From positions 36,554,991 through 36,618,990 of the forward strand of contig CM055109.1 in NCBI GenBank assembly GCA_029204225.1: a DNA stretch of 64,000 bases. The letters run 5' to 3'. The notes beneath the pieces are model-generated. The model worked only from the letters and a program-made list of their open reading frames with translations, was not told the DNA's origin and did no database searches. The translations under genes and the position numbers were made by a program. This document shows positions 45,936-55,116 of the stretch, piece by piece (the stretch's first letter is position 1; each line of letters starts with the position of its first letter). This DNA is from Diphasiastrum complanatum (lineage: Eukaryota > Streptophyta > Lycopodiopsida > Lycopodiales > Lycopodiaceae).

Positions 45936-46621
45936 TTTCAGAACTGAAAGAGAGGTACCTTAACTTTTGAAAAAAAAAGTCAGAAAGACTAATTTACAAC
46001 TGTACAAGGAAAGGAAAGAAAACTTAGCACTTGAGAGCTGTACTTCCACAGAGAGAATCAAGAAAATCCCTCTCAGCTCTTCCTCAACTGCTTTCAGAGA
46101 AATTTGAAATAGAAGGCGGAAAAAGTGCAAAAAGATCTGAAATTTTTGCTATCCCCCCTCGCTGGTTTGACAACATCCGAATTTGTCCACAAAAAGGAAA
46201 ATCTGAAGTTGGGGCCCAAAACTTTATCCATAATTTGGATTTTCAAAAGCACTGGTAGCGCTGACCCTGCTCTTTCCTTTTGGCTTCAAACTCGCTAAGA
46301 ACTACTGAATTTTCCCCTGGAAACCAGATGCAAGTCTCTGGATTTACAGCGATGGAGGTGCTTGCTTATTCCTACTCTAATTCCGCTGGAAAATGTGTAG
46401 AAAACTCTCTGAACTCAGTGATAAACAGCTGCCTTTCCAGCGAGCTACCTACACATGGAATTTGACTCCTTACTACTGTAATTTCTCAATGAATTTCAAA
46501 GGTTTCAAGGCTGCATCTACAGCGATCTTCCTCCTCTATTCCTCTCTGAGAATCTGAGAGATTGTTTCTATCCTCTGATAGCTTTCTCTACTGCTGCTAC
46601 TAAGCTCCCTAAGATGGAGAT

Positions 46622-46635
46622 GGCTCTGATACCAG
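46622..46635 (-). promoter_or_regulatory. Chromovirus primer binding site
   Basis: On the minus strand the LTR ends TATTACA, followed by C and then TGGTATCAGAGCC, the initiator Met tRNA site with a one-base gap. Confidence 0.9.
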
Positions 46636-46971
46636 TGTAATAGATCCTAACACCACAGTAGGGCAAACACTAACTGATCCACCCAACCTTGCCCACTCCC
46701 TGATATAGAGTAGGCCCCTCCTAGCCCAGTGTGAGGACTGGTAGCATGTAACTGCCAAGTGTCGGCCACGTGGCACTGACGTGGCCGACTGCACATCGGG
46801 ACCCAACTGGGGGCCCTGTCCTGCTGACAAGGTCCCTAGACTGTGTTAGGCCCGCCATAGCTATGGACCGTGCTGGGGCACACTACTCACACTGTCTTGC
46901 CCTGTTGGTCGTGTACGCTTTTGACCTATCTGTGTTCTCTAGGGTTCGGCACTGGTCACGAGCTCGTAACA
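46636..46971 (-). repeat. Chromovirus 5' LTR
   Basis: 336 bp, collinear with the 3' LTR apart from the 22-bp deletion near 46918 and scattered substitutions. It is followed on the plus strand by the GCATG duplication. Confidence 0.93.
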
Positions 46972-46976
46972 GCATG

Positions 46977-47553
46977 GTACAGCTGCAGGGCATAGTACAG
47001 CACGGGCTGGGCATGGTACAGGTGCAGTGCCCAGTACATCACGGGCCTTGCATGGTACAAGTGTAGGGCCTAGTACAATACCTTCAGTTCCATCCGCAGC
47101 AGCAGCACGACCATCAGATGAGCATGTTGGTTCAGCGGCAACGGATCCTTCTCGTCCCTCCTCCTCGGCAGCAGATGCCCCACATGCTTCGGCATCTGCT
47201 GCTAGAGAGAGTGACACACCCACAGATCAACCATCCGTTGGGCATGCTAGACCACGAGCGCCATATATACAGTAGAGAGGGGTTAGGACCAGGCAGCAGA
47301 CCCTTGATCGATGTGGGTGGTAGAGAGAGCAGTAGGCCCGATGCACTCAACTGTGTGGCCAGTTCTTTTACGAGTGCGGCATTGCTTTTGCTGTTGCTGA
47401 CACTTGGGTGTTTAGGGAGTTCTGCGCACAGATGGCGGCCGTGGATGCTACATGGACACCTCCCAGGCGAGAGGCACTGCGAGGCAGATTGCTTCGTCAG
47501 GAGAAGGAGACCATCACGCGGGAGCTGAGTTCCATTCGCTCAGCTTGGCAAGA
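46977..47553 (+). pseudogene. hAT-1 transposase exon 2 (linker and DUF659 start)
   Basis: After the low-complexity tail, the frame reads FFYECGIAFAVADTWVFREF, a form of the DUF659 opening, and then MAAVDATWTPPRREALRGRL, ending SAWQE at a good donor (CAAGA/GTAAGT, 47553). The donor and next acceptor join as GAG TAT. In-frame stops are present near 47050 and 47270. Confidence 0.75.
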
Positions 47554-47645
47554 GTAAGTACCTTGTCTTTATTATCACTTTGCATGTGTTTAGGGTTTAT
47601 TGGTGGCGCAATTTTTGCATGTGGCTAATGGGTGTTTTGTGGCAG

Positions 47646-47984
47646 GTATGGATGCACGATATTGAGTGATGGATGGATCGACGTTCGTCGGCGATCCGTC
47701 ATCAATATCTTGGTTTCTTTCCCGCTTGGCAAAGTATTCCTACGTGGCATGGATGCCACTCGAGGTGGTGGAGCCATCACGACTGACTTTATATGGGAGC
47801 ATGTTAGAGATGTTATTGCTGACATCGGAGTGGAACACGTGGTTCAGGTTGTCACCGACAACGCTTCAAACTGCAAGCAGATGGGCGAGATTATGATGAG
47901 GGAGCACCCCAGCATTGTGTGGACACCCTATGCTGCACATTGCATAGACTTGCTCATCCATGACCTGTTCCATGGATCAGAGAG
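47646..47984 (+). pseudogene. hAT-1 transposase exon 3 (DUF659 core)
   Basis: The acceptor ttgtggcag precedes YGCTILSDGWIDVRRRS, a typical hAT catalytic block with SDGW and INILVS. It continues with VEHVVQVVTDNASNCKQMG and YAAHCIDLLIHDL. VTDNASN carries the second conserved acid of the hAT DDE fold. It ends at GAGAG/GTATAG. The splice to exon 4 is not in frame, suggesting an indel. Confidence 0.85.
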
Positions 47985-48080
47985 GTATAGTTTTTGCTAT
48001 TTGCTATGCTTTCTTCCTTCGATGCTGCTAACTACATGTCAACTATTGTCTAAAATTTTTACTGGATGCTTGTGTTGCAG

Positions 48081-48487
48081 ATCACTTCTACGGCCATGTG
48101 CCTGGTCACTTTTGTCACCAGGAAGAGGCGTGTGTTGACCCTATTCCGCACCTTCTCGACCCTAAACCTTAAGAAGCCAACACCCCCACGCTTTGCGTTT
48201 TACTTCTTGGTGCTAGAGCGATTGGTGGTGGTGAAGGACGCATTGCGACGGATGGTTTCCAGCGAGGCCTTCGGGGACTCTACAGACCTCGCACATGCGG
48301 CATTTTTCCGGTCCACTGTGTTCGGTGATGAGTTCTGGATAGCTGCTGAGGAGATTACTGGGGTCCTTCTACCCATTTTAAGAGTGCTGCGCCTGGTAGA
48401 CCGTGAGGGGTGCACTCTCGGTCACATTTACGAGTTCATGGACCGCATCAGAGAGGACATTCTAACGTCATCCTTGGACGAGCACAA
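48081..48487 (+). pseudogene. hAT-1 transposase exon 4
   Basis: After ttgtgttgcag: MCLVTFVTRKRRVLTLFRTF, PRFAFYFLVLERL and VFGDEFWIAAEEITGVL, ending RLVDREGCTLGHIYEFMDRI and a donor at CACAA/GTATGA. It matches the 60739-61188 exon of hAT-2 over its full length (helical middle part of the transposase). Confidence 0.85.
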
Positions 48488-48582
48488 GTATGACTCTTCA
48501 GTGTCTAGTTTGTTGTTTCTCACTCAAGTTTGATGCATTTCTTTTATGCTACGGTGCACTGATTATTGTCATTTTGCACGAG

Positions 48583-48741
48583 ATCTCGCATATATGGGAG
48601 TCCAGATGGGACTACTTCCACCGACCCATCCACGTCGTAGCCCACATGTTGCACCCCTTGTGGCGCTCTACTCGAGAGAGGGATGATTCGGAGCTGCATC
48701 GGGGATGGGTGGAGTACACGGAGCGCGTATGGCCTGGCCAG
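48583..48741 (+). pseudogene. hAT-1 transposase exon 5
   Basis: IWESRWDYFHRPIHVVAHML corresponds to IWETRWNYFHRSIHSVAHML of hAT-3. The exon ends at WPGQ with donor CCAG/GTGCGT. Confidence 0.82.
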
Positions 48742-48849
48742 GTGCGTGTGAGAAATCGGTTGGTAGCAATGTTACTGCAGTACTGTACTCATTGGTATGT
48801 GTGAATTCGAGGGGACTTATGCGTGCCATGTTTTTTCTTCTGCCAACAG

Positions 48850-49179
48850 GTCCGATGCTGGCCAACATTGCCCGCCAGTTGCTCACATTTGAGCGCTTCC
48901 AGTTGCCTTTCGATGGAGAGCAGAGTCGACGGAGGGAGGATCAGCTGAGGCCCGTTACATGGTGGTGCATCCACGGGCGCAGCACAGGTGAATTGGCCAA
49001 GAGAGTCCTTGCACAACAGTCGTTCAGTAGGAGCTTGCGAGTGGAATTGGAGCACCTGGGCCTTGTATCACACGCAAAAGAGGAACAAGTTATCCATCGA
49101 GCAATGTAGGCGGTTGGTGTTTGTGAACACCAACGGCCGTATGCTAAGGCGCACGTGAGGAGAGGGCCAAATGCTCGAG
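48850..49179 (+). pseudogene. hAT-1 transposase exon 6 (hAT dimerisation region)
   Basis: After tgccaacag: LANIARQLLTFERF, DQLRPVTWWCIHGRS and LAKRVLAQ. Then, shifted by a small indel, EWNWSTWALYHTQKRNKLS and RRLVFVNTNGRMLRRT. The NWSTW...KRN...LVFVNTN pattern is the C-terminal hAT dimerisation domain. It ends at CTCGAG/GTGAGT (49179). In this copy the intron seen in hAT-3 inside this block is absent. Confidence 0.82.
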
Positions 49180-49297
49180 GTGAGTCACATCATCACCCCT
49201 TTTTTCTTGCTATGCTTTGATGAATTGAATTGCTTTCGAAATATGCAGTGGGTTGCAAAATACCTGCCTGACAACAGTGTATTGTTTTTGGTTGCAG

Positions 49298-49789
49298 GTG
49301 AACCCTGACACTTGCTTGGTGGATTCGGTAGCTACTGCTCCTCGGGCACCACCCACGCAGGAGGAGATGGATGATGAGATTCATAGAAAATTCTACAGAC
49401 AGGCAGAGGCTGACGCACGGGCTTTACGGCGGCAGAGGAGGACAGAGAGGTAGAGGGAGAGGGCTGAGGAGGGAGATGATGAGGGCTCGGAGGGTGGAGA
49501 GATGCTCGGGGCAGACTACTATGTGGAGGAGGAGGACGCGGAGTGGGTTGAGGGGGGTGCGGAGGAGGACGAGGAGATGGGGGTGGAGGCACAGGGGGAT
49601 GACCTAGCTGACCTGCTGGTGGACCCTGATGCGGCGATAGAGGAAGAGCCAGCCATTCCTGCACGTAGGCCTAGGGGGAGACCTAGAGGTTTTGGGAGGT
49701 GGGGGCTGAGTTCTCTTTTTGTAGACAGGAGTGGAGCATCACAGACAGCCGTCGGCCAGGCATCATCGCAGTGGGTAGGGCCATCCTAG
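49298..49789 (+). pseudogene. hAT-1 transposase last exon, acidic tail with AT-hook-like motif
   Basis: After ggttgcag the frame reads VNPDTCLVDSVATAPRAPPT, a charged stretch, an in-frame TAG at 49451, then a Glu/Asp-rich run (VEEEDAEWVEGGAEEDEEMG) and ARRPRGRPRGFGRWG, an AT-hook-like RGRPRG core, with a stop at 49787-49789. Downstream 49870-49940 could encode an RG-rich repeat, but stops intervene. Confidence 0.7.
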
Positions 49790-50253
49790 GGTGTAGGGTC
49801 AGAGCCACCTGACACACAGACACGATGGAGTAGACACAAGGCTGGGGGCAGCTAGCTGGGGGCCAGAGGAGGGGAGAGAGGCAGAGGCAGGGGTAGAGGT
49901 AGAGGTAGAGGTAGAGGCAAAGGCAGAGGGAGGGGGAGGATCCAGAGCCAGAGCACGCAGTAGAGCCAGGGCCACACCACGGCATATGGTTCCCTCCGGT
50001 TCCGATTCATCTGCGGACCCTTGGGATCTGCAGTCAGGCACAGATTCGGATGATTTATCCTACCATGACTCTGACGAGTCTTAGTTGTATTGTTTTCATT
50101 ACGTTCATGGAACATCATTGTACCCCATTTTGGTGCCATGTGGCCCGATATTATATATTATGATGATCCTATTCACAACATTGTCGTGATTCAGTATTGT
50201 TCTTTGTGGTTTTAGTTCAGTAACTTCGGTTTTATGGTTTATGGTTTATGGTT

Positions 50254-50255
<2 letters not shown>

Positions 50256-50327
<72 letters not shown>
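50256..50327. repeat. (GA)n microsatellite in the hAT-1 3' region
   Basis: About 35 GA units, with further shorter GA-rich stretches at 50430-50470. Confidence 0.97.
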
Positions 50328-50329
<2 letters not shown>

Positions 50330-50691
50330 AGTATGGTTGAAAAATGTTTCATTTAAGGTTTAGTAGGTTCAGAATGATTCAGCAGGGTTTTTGTTCAGCA
50401 TGGTTTTTGTTCCGTTTGTTGTGATCTGAGAGAGAGACAGAGAGAGAGGGAGAATCAGAGAGAGAGAGATTCCTGCTATGTTCATTGGGGGAATGCCCCA
50501 ATGTGTTCTCTTTTTTTTGTTAACTTTTTATACTGAATGCAGCTATAGCGTAAACCTGGGAGTTAATGCACCTAAATTGGACCATCCTGCACCCGAAACA
50601 GTCGGCAAACTACACAGTCATAATGCTCTCAATCATAGCTTTCATCTGATACCCATATTGCCTAAAAAAATTTCAAAAAAAAAAAAAAAAA

Positions 50692-50753
50692 ACCGATTCT
50701 GCACGATTCTGGGAAAATCCCGAAACGCGATTCAGAATCGTGGTGCATCTATG
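50692..50753 (-). repeat. hAT-1 right terminal inverted repeat and subterminal repeats
   Basis: cgattctgcacgattctggg, then acgcgattcagaatcg and the terminus tgcatctatg. The CGATTC words mirror those at the left end. An A run (50675-50691) precedes it. Confidence 0.85.
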
Positions 50754-50868
50754 ATGCAAACAAAGTGTTGATACATAAGAAAAAATGTTGAGCAAGGCCA
50801 CATGAAGCTAGAATTCTGACTTCAATTTCCAAAAAGTACTAAGAGCTATAAGGAGCATTCACATATAC

Positions 50869-50971
50869 CAGTGGCATCCAATGCCCGAACTGCATTGCAG
50901 AAAACATCCGCCTTCTCATGACGATGTACCGAAGTTGTCCCCTGAGTAGAGTTGGTTGATAGCACAACCAG
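50869..50971 (-). CDS. RELCH-like: RELCH-like exon, penultimate
   Basis: 103 bp between rc ttattgcaaaag and CACTG/GTATAT. Reads LVVLSTNSTQGTTSVHRHEK, then ADVFCNAVRALDAT plus one base. The ADVFC-AIRALDAT block is diagnostic for plant homologues of RELCH near the C-terminus, in the HEAT-repeat region. Phase 0 at the left, phase 1 at the right, joining the exon at 33498. There are no stops or shifts, and only 107 bases separate its donor end from the hAT-1 target duplication. Confidence 0.78.
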
Positions 50972-51449
50972 CTTTTGCAATAAATGTATCTACTATTTGA
51001 TGTCAAGTCCAAGCATATACAAGACTTTTAGTATATCTTCACGAATAGTCAAATATCAAAATTCCTGACAATCAGATTGAGACATGAGAAATGGTAACGA
51101 AAACAAGTAAGATCAGAATGAAAAGTGTCTGAAATAGCATGAGTACCAAACCGCCAGGCATATAAACACTAAAATTTTTACAGACTGATATCAGCTATGG
51201 TCTCATCAGTAGCCAAGAAAAGGGTACAATATGCATTTCAAATGATGGTGAAACCTCTTTATTACACCCAGCATTTATCCAAAAGACAACAACAACCACC
51301 AGTACTAACAAATTATGGAGTAATGCTTGTCAAAATTGTGAGCTGAAACAATACCAAACAGGTCCAGCTTTTTGATTTATCTTGCTTATTATTTAAATTA
51401 ACATACACCAAATGAATGCATGCTCAGCTCCCTAAATAAGCATTTCCAC

Positions 51450-51611
51450 TAAAGCAATAGTATTCAGCATGAAAAGTGGATGGATATAATCCTTTAAACT
51501 TGGTGCCATAAAAGGTACAGCACCGGTGAGGGCACGAACAACTGCAATCGTAGCTTCGTATGAACCATCATCCAAAAAAGCATCCATCTGCAAACGTATT
51601 TTATCTGCAAC
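51450..51611 (-). CDS. RELCH-like: RELCH-like exon
   Basis: The acceptor (rc gtgtaagcag) is clear at 51611. The frame reads VADKIRLQMDAFLDDGSYEA, then TIAVVRALTGAVPFMAPSLK and DYIHPLF, matching the conserved KIR-QMDAFL-DGSHEATIAVVRAL block of the family. The donor is less certain: the only phase-compatible GT is TTA/GTGGAA at 51449, giving 162 bp (54 codons). A shorter end near 51471 is possible with a non-canonical donor. Confidence 0.72.
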
Positions 51612-52513
51612 CTGCTTACACAGGTATGTACTACTTTCCAGATTAGTAAGCAATAAAGAGAGACATTATCAGGATGCAGCAAAATGATATCATCCAAAAT
51701 CTACTTCACTATTGCATCGCATTGAATCATCACTTCCATGCACAGCATGCATGGACAATATTACAGCATCACTTGTTGCATGAGGAATCCTGAAGGGCCC
51801 ATGCAGGCAAGACACAGACAAAACGTCCTAACAATATGGACCATATGCAGTTCCTATTTCATCCACTGTTCCACATTACATGTTATCCCTTTAGCTTGCA
51901 TGATAAAACCTTAAGAAGAATACTTAAGAACGTGGCTGGAAGTCAATGTGCGTTGCTAAATAGAGAAAAGTTCTGCTCAGACATAGACTTAAACAAGATC
52001 TGCATGCCCACTAGATGTCAGAATGACTGCATTGACAATAGTCCACAGGATCCCTACTAAGGTCATCAGCACAATATTAAGAATAATAAGGGTGCATTAT
52101 TTTGTGACTTATAGTACAAATAACGTTAGAAAGTTCATAAATTTCCGGGGGCAAGAGCAGACTTGAAATGGTTGAGGCAAGCATTAGAAAGGAAGCCACT
52201 CAAATAGTGCCCCTACTCATTCAAATGCTAAAAGGATCAGGATTGTCATTCAACATGTCCGAACTTCTTAAGTAGATAAAGAACTTACAGGACGAACTAG
52301 TGGAGATAAGAAGCCCGAATATAACCAACTAGAGGCAACTTGGAGGTGGAGATGTCCCCTAACTAGGCAGTCAACAAGTTAATAGTTATGTCCAAAAGAA
52401 TTCCTGACCCAATAAGTGATTCAACTCTTGTAGTATCTATAGATTCTTTTGTATTGTTAAGGGTAATTTATCTAAAAAAACAAGTATTTGCAAATTTAGA
52501 GAGTGATAGATAC
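51612..52513 (-). other. RELCH-like intron
   Basis: 902 bases between two well-framed exons (phase 0). No repeats or genes recognised. A neighbouring smaller intron is 50972-51449. Confidence 0.7.
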
Positions 52514-52654
52514 CAAGTCATCCCTGAAATATCGTGCTGCAGCTCCAAAAGCCTCTATGGTTGAGTATTTGACATTAATGTTTGCATCTGTGCCTAGTGT
52601 CACCAATGCAGGCAACACCTGCTGTGTGGCCAATTTGATGTCCACAAAGGCCAC
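52514..52654 (-). CDS. RELCH-like: RELCH-like exon, HEAT repeat
   Basis: 141 bp, 47 codons, phase 0 both sides, acceptor rc ccacctacag, donor TTG/GTATCT. Reads VAFVDIKLATQQVLPALVTL, GTDANINVKYSTIEAFGAAA and RYFRDDL. The pattern of helix pairs with LPALVTLG and AFGAA is HEAT-like and matches this family just upstream of the KIR-QMDAFL block. The reading joins in frame with 51611. Exons further 5' were not found in the window; they may lie beyond the hAT cluster. Confidence 0.75.
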
Positions 52655-53080
52655 CTGTAGGTGGGAGTTCACATTAACGGATAGTTGCAACAAATGCGGA
52701 CAAATTGCAAATGAAAAGGTTTTTGAATGTTTGAACAATTTGACATATTGAAAACATTGAGCAAAAATAATGTGGTAAATTTTCTGTAAATGTGATGCAT
52801 AAATATCTCCCCGACTCCTTTTGGAATTGTCAAATTACACCTACCATCAAGTTTTAACATGCTTAGAACCGTAATTGCCCATTCTGAAATGCATTTCATT
52901 TCGAAACATGTCCAAAATTTGTTATTTTTAAAAAAAATTGCGAAGCTTTCCTTTTAAGAATTTTTTTTCCATTCTGAGCAAAACTGACGGGAATGTATTG
53001 CATGTTCCAGATATAGAGTTTAAGGAGATCTTGATTTAGGGTTTAAAGAATTTTGGGTTTGAGAATTATTTTGGATCTAC
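52655..53080. other. Intronic DNA upstream of the 52.6 kb exon
   Basis: No coding sequence seen. TTTCGAAACATG at about 52898 and A/T runs near 52928 and 52965 resemble subterminal hAT sequence, so this may be the left end of the hAT relic that follows. No target duplication was found. Confidence 0.4.
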
Positions 53081-54240
53081 AATTTAGGGTTCATGCCTGG
53101 GGTCTCGAATTTGGATGAGGCAGAGCTTTTACAGGATACGGAAGCTAGGTATGGCAACAATGGAACCCCTTTTGTCATGCAAATTCCTATAGCACACTTA
53201 TCAAGGTGAGTGCTCATCTTGTTAGGGGTGACAGTTAGCATACGCGGTTGTCCCATGGTTCTAGAGGCAGAGTGGCATTGCATGCTTGACACAACTCATA
53301 GTTGGTGGGCACAACAATTCCAAGGATTTGGTGGCATAGCACCCACACTTGCAAGGGCATCAATAGTTGGGGTCATGGCCTCTCCTCTAGCCGTTAGCCA
53401 CCAACAGCTCTACCCCAGCATTCTTGATAGGATCAACTACTCAGGTGCTGCTGCCTCTACTTCCACAAGCTGACCATCCACATCTACCACACCTCCCATC
53501 ACATCTGACCATCCTAACAAACCTTCCACATCAGCTACTACAGCACATCAACAACAGCCTCACCGCTAGTAGTGCCACTATATACCAGCATTACCCCCCT
53601 TCCTCAAAATCAGCGACAACTGCTGATGTTCAAGTGACAACAGCACCAAATCCTCTACGTGCTCCATGCCTTAGAGCACCATTCGTTAATCCTTTGGAAA
53701 GGGCAACGATGATGCACCCAATTGGGTAGTGGTTGACATGTTGTATGGCCTGAATCTGCCAAGCAAACACCCATCTATTTAGAGATGCCATTGCTATTGT
53801 GGCAGTGTGCACCACTTGCTTATAGGCAAGGACCATTGCGACTCTATGCACCCCTTAGGGGAGCGCACAACAAGTTGATACTCAGTTGCAGCAACTTAGG
53901 TCTGGTTGGGAGGTTGTTGGCTGCTTGATGGATGGACTGACGACATAGGTCGGTCGTCAACATCCTCGTTTCCAGTAGTGATGGCACCATGTTTTGGAAG
54001 GTGGTGGATGCCTCTCGTGGGAGTTCCATCAAGGATGGGTATTGCATTTTTCGAGTAGATCCAGGAAATCATACAATACGTTGGCCGACTCATGTGGTGC
54101 AAGTTGTCACAAACAATGTAGCAAATTGCTTTGAGGTGGGGAGGATTTTGAGTCTTACCTACCCTCACATTGTATGCACTCTTGGTGTGGCCCACTCCAT
54201 TGACCTGATGTTCAAGGAGATTTCCTGTTGAGATTGGGTC
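53080..54240 (+). pseudogene. hAT transposase relic (BED remnant and DUF659)
   Basis: 53205-53250 reads ILLGVTVSIRGCPMV, the end of a BED finger. After an Ala/Thr/Ser/Pro-rich linker (53400-53700), 53905-54231 reads SVVNILVSSSDGTMFWKVVD, THVVQVVTNNVANCFEVG and LGVAHSIDLMFKEIS, a diverged DUF659 core with VVTNN where VTDN is usual. Stops and shifts throughout. It belongs to the same superfamily as hAT-1 but to a different subgroup. Confidence 0.75.
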
Positions 54241-54284
54241 ACTACCATCACCTCTAGAGTCACGACCGTAGTGAACTTTGTAAG

Positions 54285-54930
54285 ATAGGATCATGTGTTT
54301 CTAGGAATTAGCATTCTTTTACTATTTTTCTAGGAATGTATATTGTAGGATCACATTGTTACTCGGATCATAGAAACCATTACAAAATCAATCGATTATA
54401 TAGTATCAAGGCTCAAACTAGTCAACAATAATAGTTTATTGAAATAGAGTAGGCGAAGAACAAAGCAAGAATTAGTTGTACATAGCCAGTAAAATGGCAA
54501 TAGCCGGCATAGCTCCTCCCTTTTATACATTTTTCCTTAAAAAACTCAAGGAGAAGCAAAATTTTTTTTGGCAAAGTACAAAAAAAAGAAATTTTTTATT
54601 TTTTTGCGTTTTGGGAAAAAACCCTAAATTTAATTTTCGAAACGTCATCCGGATCGTGTTCCGGAAATTAGGGTCTTCTCCTTGAATGTTTTTAAGAAAA
54701 TTGTATAAAAGGGTGGAGCTACGTCGGCTATTGCCATTTTACTGGCTATGTGCAGCTAATTCTTGCTTTGTTCTTTGCCTACTCTATTTCAGTAAACTAT
54801 CTTTGCTACTATATAATCGAATGATTTTTAAATGATTTCTGTGATCCTTGCAAGTAACAATGTGCTCCTACAATATCCATTTCTAAGAGATTGTACACGA
54901 ATGCTAATTCTAGGAAACACATGATCCTAT
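54285..54930. repeat. 646-bp foldback (inverted-repeat) element
   Basis: Left arm 54285-54557 begins ATAGGATCATGTGTTTC and right arm about 54670-54930 ends GAAACACATGATCCTAT. The arms share the internal blocks gagtaggc...gaacaaagcaagaatta, ggcaatagccg and ctcaaggagaag as inverted copies. Loop is about 110 bases with GTTCCGGAAAT-like text. It lies directly after the hAT relic. No clear target duplication. Transcripts would fold into a long hairpin. Confidence 0.85.
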
Positions 54931-54946
54931 ATCGCCTATATAGAAA

Positions 54947-54995
54947 AAATTTAACACTAGCTAAACACGTCATTTAACACTAGCTAAACTATCCA
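54947..54995. repeat. Short tandem repeat
   Basis: atttaacactagctaaac occurs twice, separated by acgtc. Confidence 0.85.
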
Positions 54996-55056
54996 AAAAG
55001 AAAAAAACCAAGTAGCCATAGAGATTTTTTCCAATTTTCTTTTTGTGTTCCCCTCA

Positions 55057-55116
55057 CGTTTCGAAACGAGCGTTCCAGAATGTGGATGTAGCGGAACACA
55101 TTCCACTGCAACCATG
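55057..55116 (-). repeat. Candidate hAT terminus
   Basis: The perfect 12-bp palindrome CGTTTCGAAACG (55057-55068) is followed by gcgttccagaatg and an end whose reverse complement is CATGGTTGCAGTGGAATG. That resembles the hAT-1 left terminus CATAGTTGCAG. The matching left terminus and an 8-bp duplication were not found. Confidence 0.45.

Larger units (their letters stand above)
40817..46971 (-). mobile_element. Ty3/gypsy chromovirus nested in hAT-1
   Basis: LTRs lie at 40817-41174 (358 bp) and 46636-46971 (336 bp). On the plus strand they run TGTAATAG to CGTAACA, and the element reads minus. The target duplication GCATG (40812-40816 and 46972-46976) is perfect. Order on the minus strand: primer site, gag, protease, RT, RNase H, integrase with C-terminal chromodomain. 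The LTRs differ by one 22-bp indel and about ten substitutions by eye (about 3 percent). Coding is broken at about nine places. Confidence 0.95.
40741..47090 (+). repeat. Gln/Gly-coding minisatellite of hAT-1, split by the chromovirus
   Basis: Units of about 39-42 bases (gggcatggtacaggtgcagg, then gcc/gcatagtacagcacgggct) occur at 40745-40816 and continue at 46972-47080. The chromovirus landed inside one unit. In frame it codes a repetitive HGQGMGM/MVQLQGIVQHGL sequence between BED finger and DUF659. Confidence 0.75.
39475..50753 (+). mobile_element. hAT-superfamily DNA transposon (hAT-1), full length, with nested chromovirus
   Basis: The termini are CATAGTTGCAGCGAATCG on the left and, as reverse complement, CATAGATGCACCACGATTC on the right. 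They are flanked by the perfect 8-bp target duplication ATGCAAAC (39467-39474 and 50754-50761), the hAT hallmark. Inside is a BED/DUF659-type transposase reading plus, interrupted by a 6,155-bp LTR element. Without that insert the transposon is about 5.1 kb. The transposase has stops and shifts, so hAT-1 is non-autonomous now, though its ends remain intact. Confidence 0.93.
33499..50868 (-). other. 17.4 kb intron of the RELCH-like gene, filled with transposons
   Basis: The donor (CTG/GTATAT at 50869/50868) and acceptor (TGTAG/AT at 33499/33498) join in phase 1 and restore a conserved motif. The intron holds gypsy RT relics (35.1 and 36.2 kb), unassigned DNA (33.7-35.0 and 36.4-39.4 kb) and the complete 11.3 kb hAT element with its nested chromovirus. 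Long introns with nested elements are common in conifers and other large plant genomes. Confidence 0.75.

Noticed and set aside
49332-49664. Proline-rich minus-strand open frame
   Set aside because: Antisense shadow of the acidic, purine-rich last exon of hAT-1.
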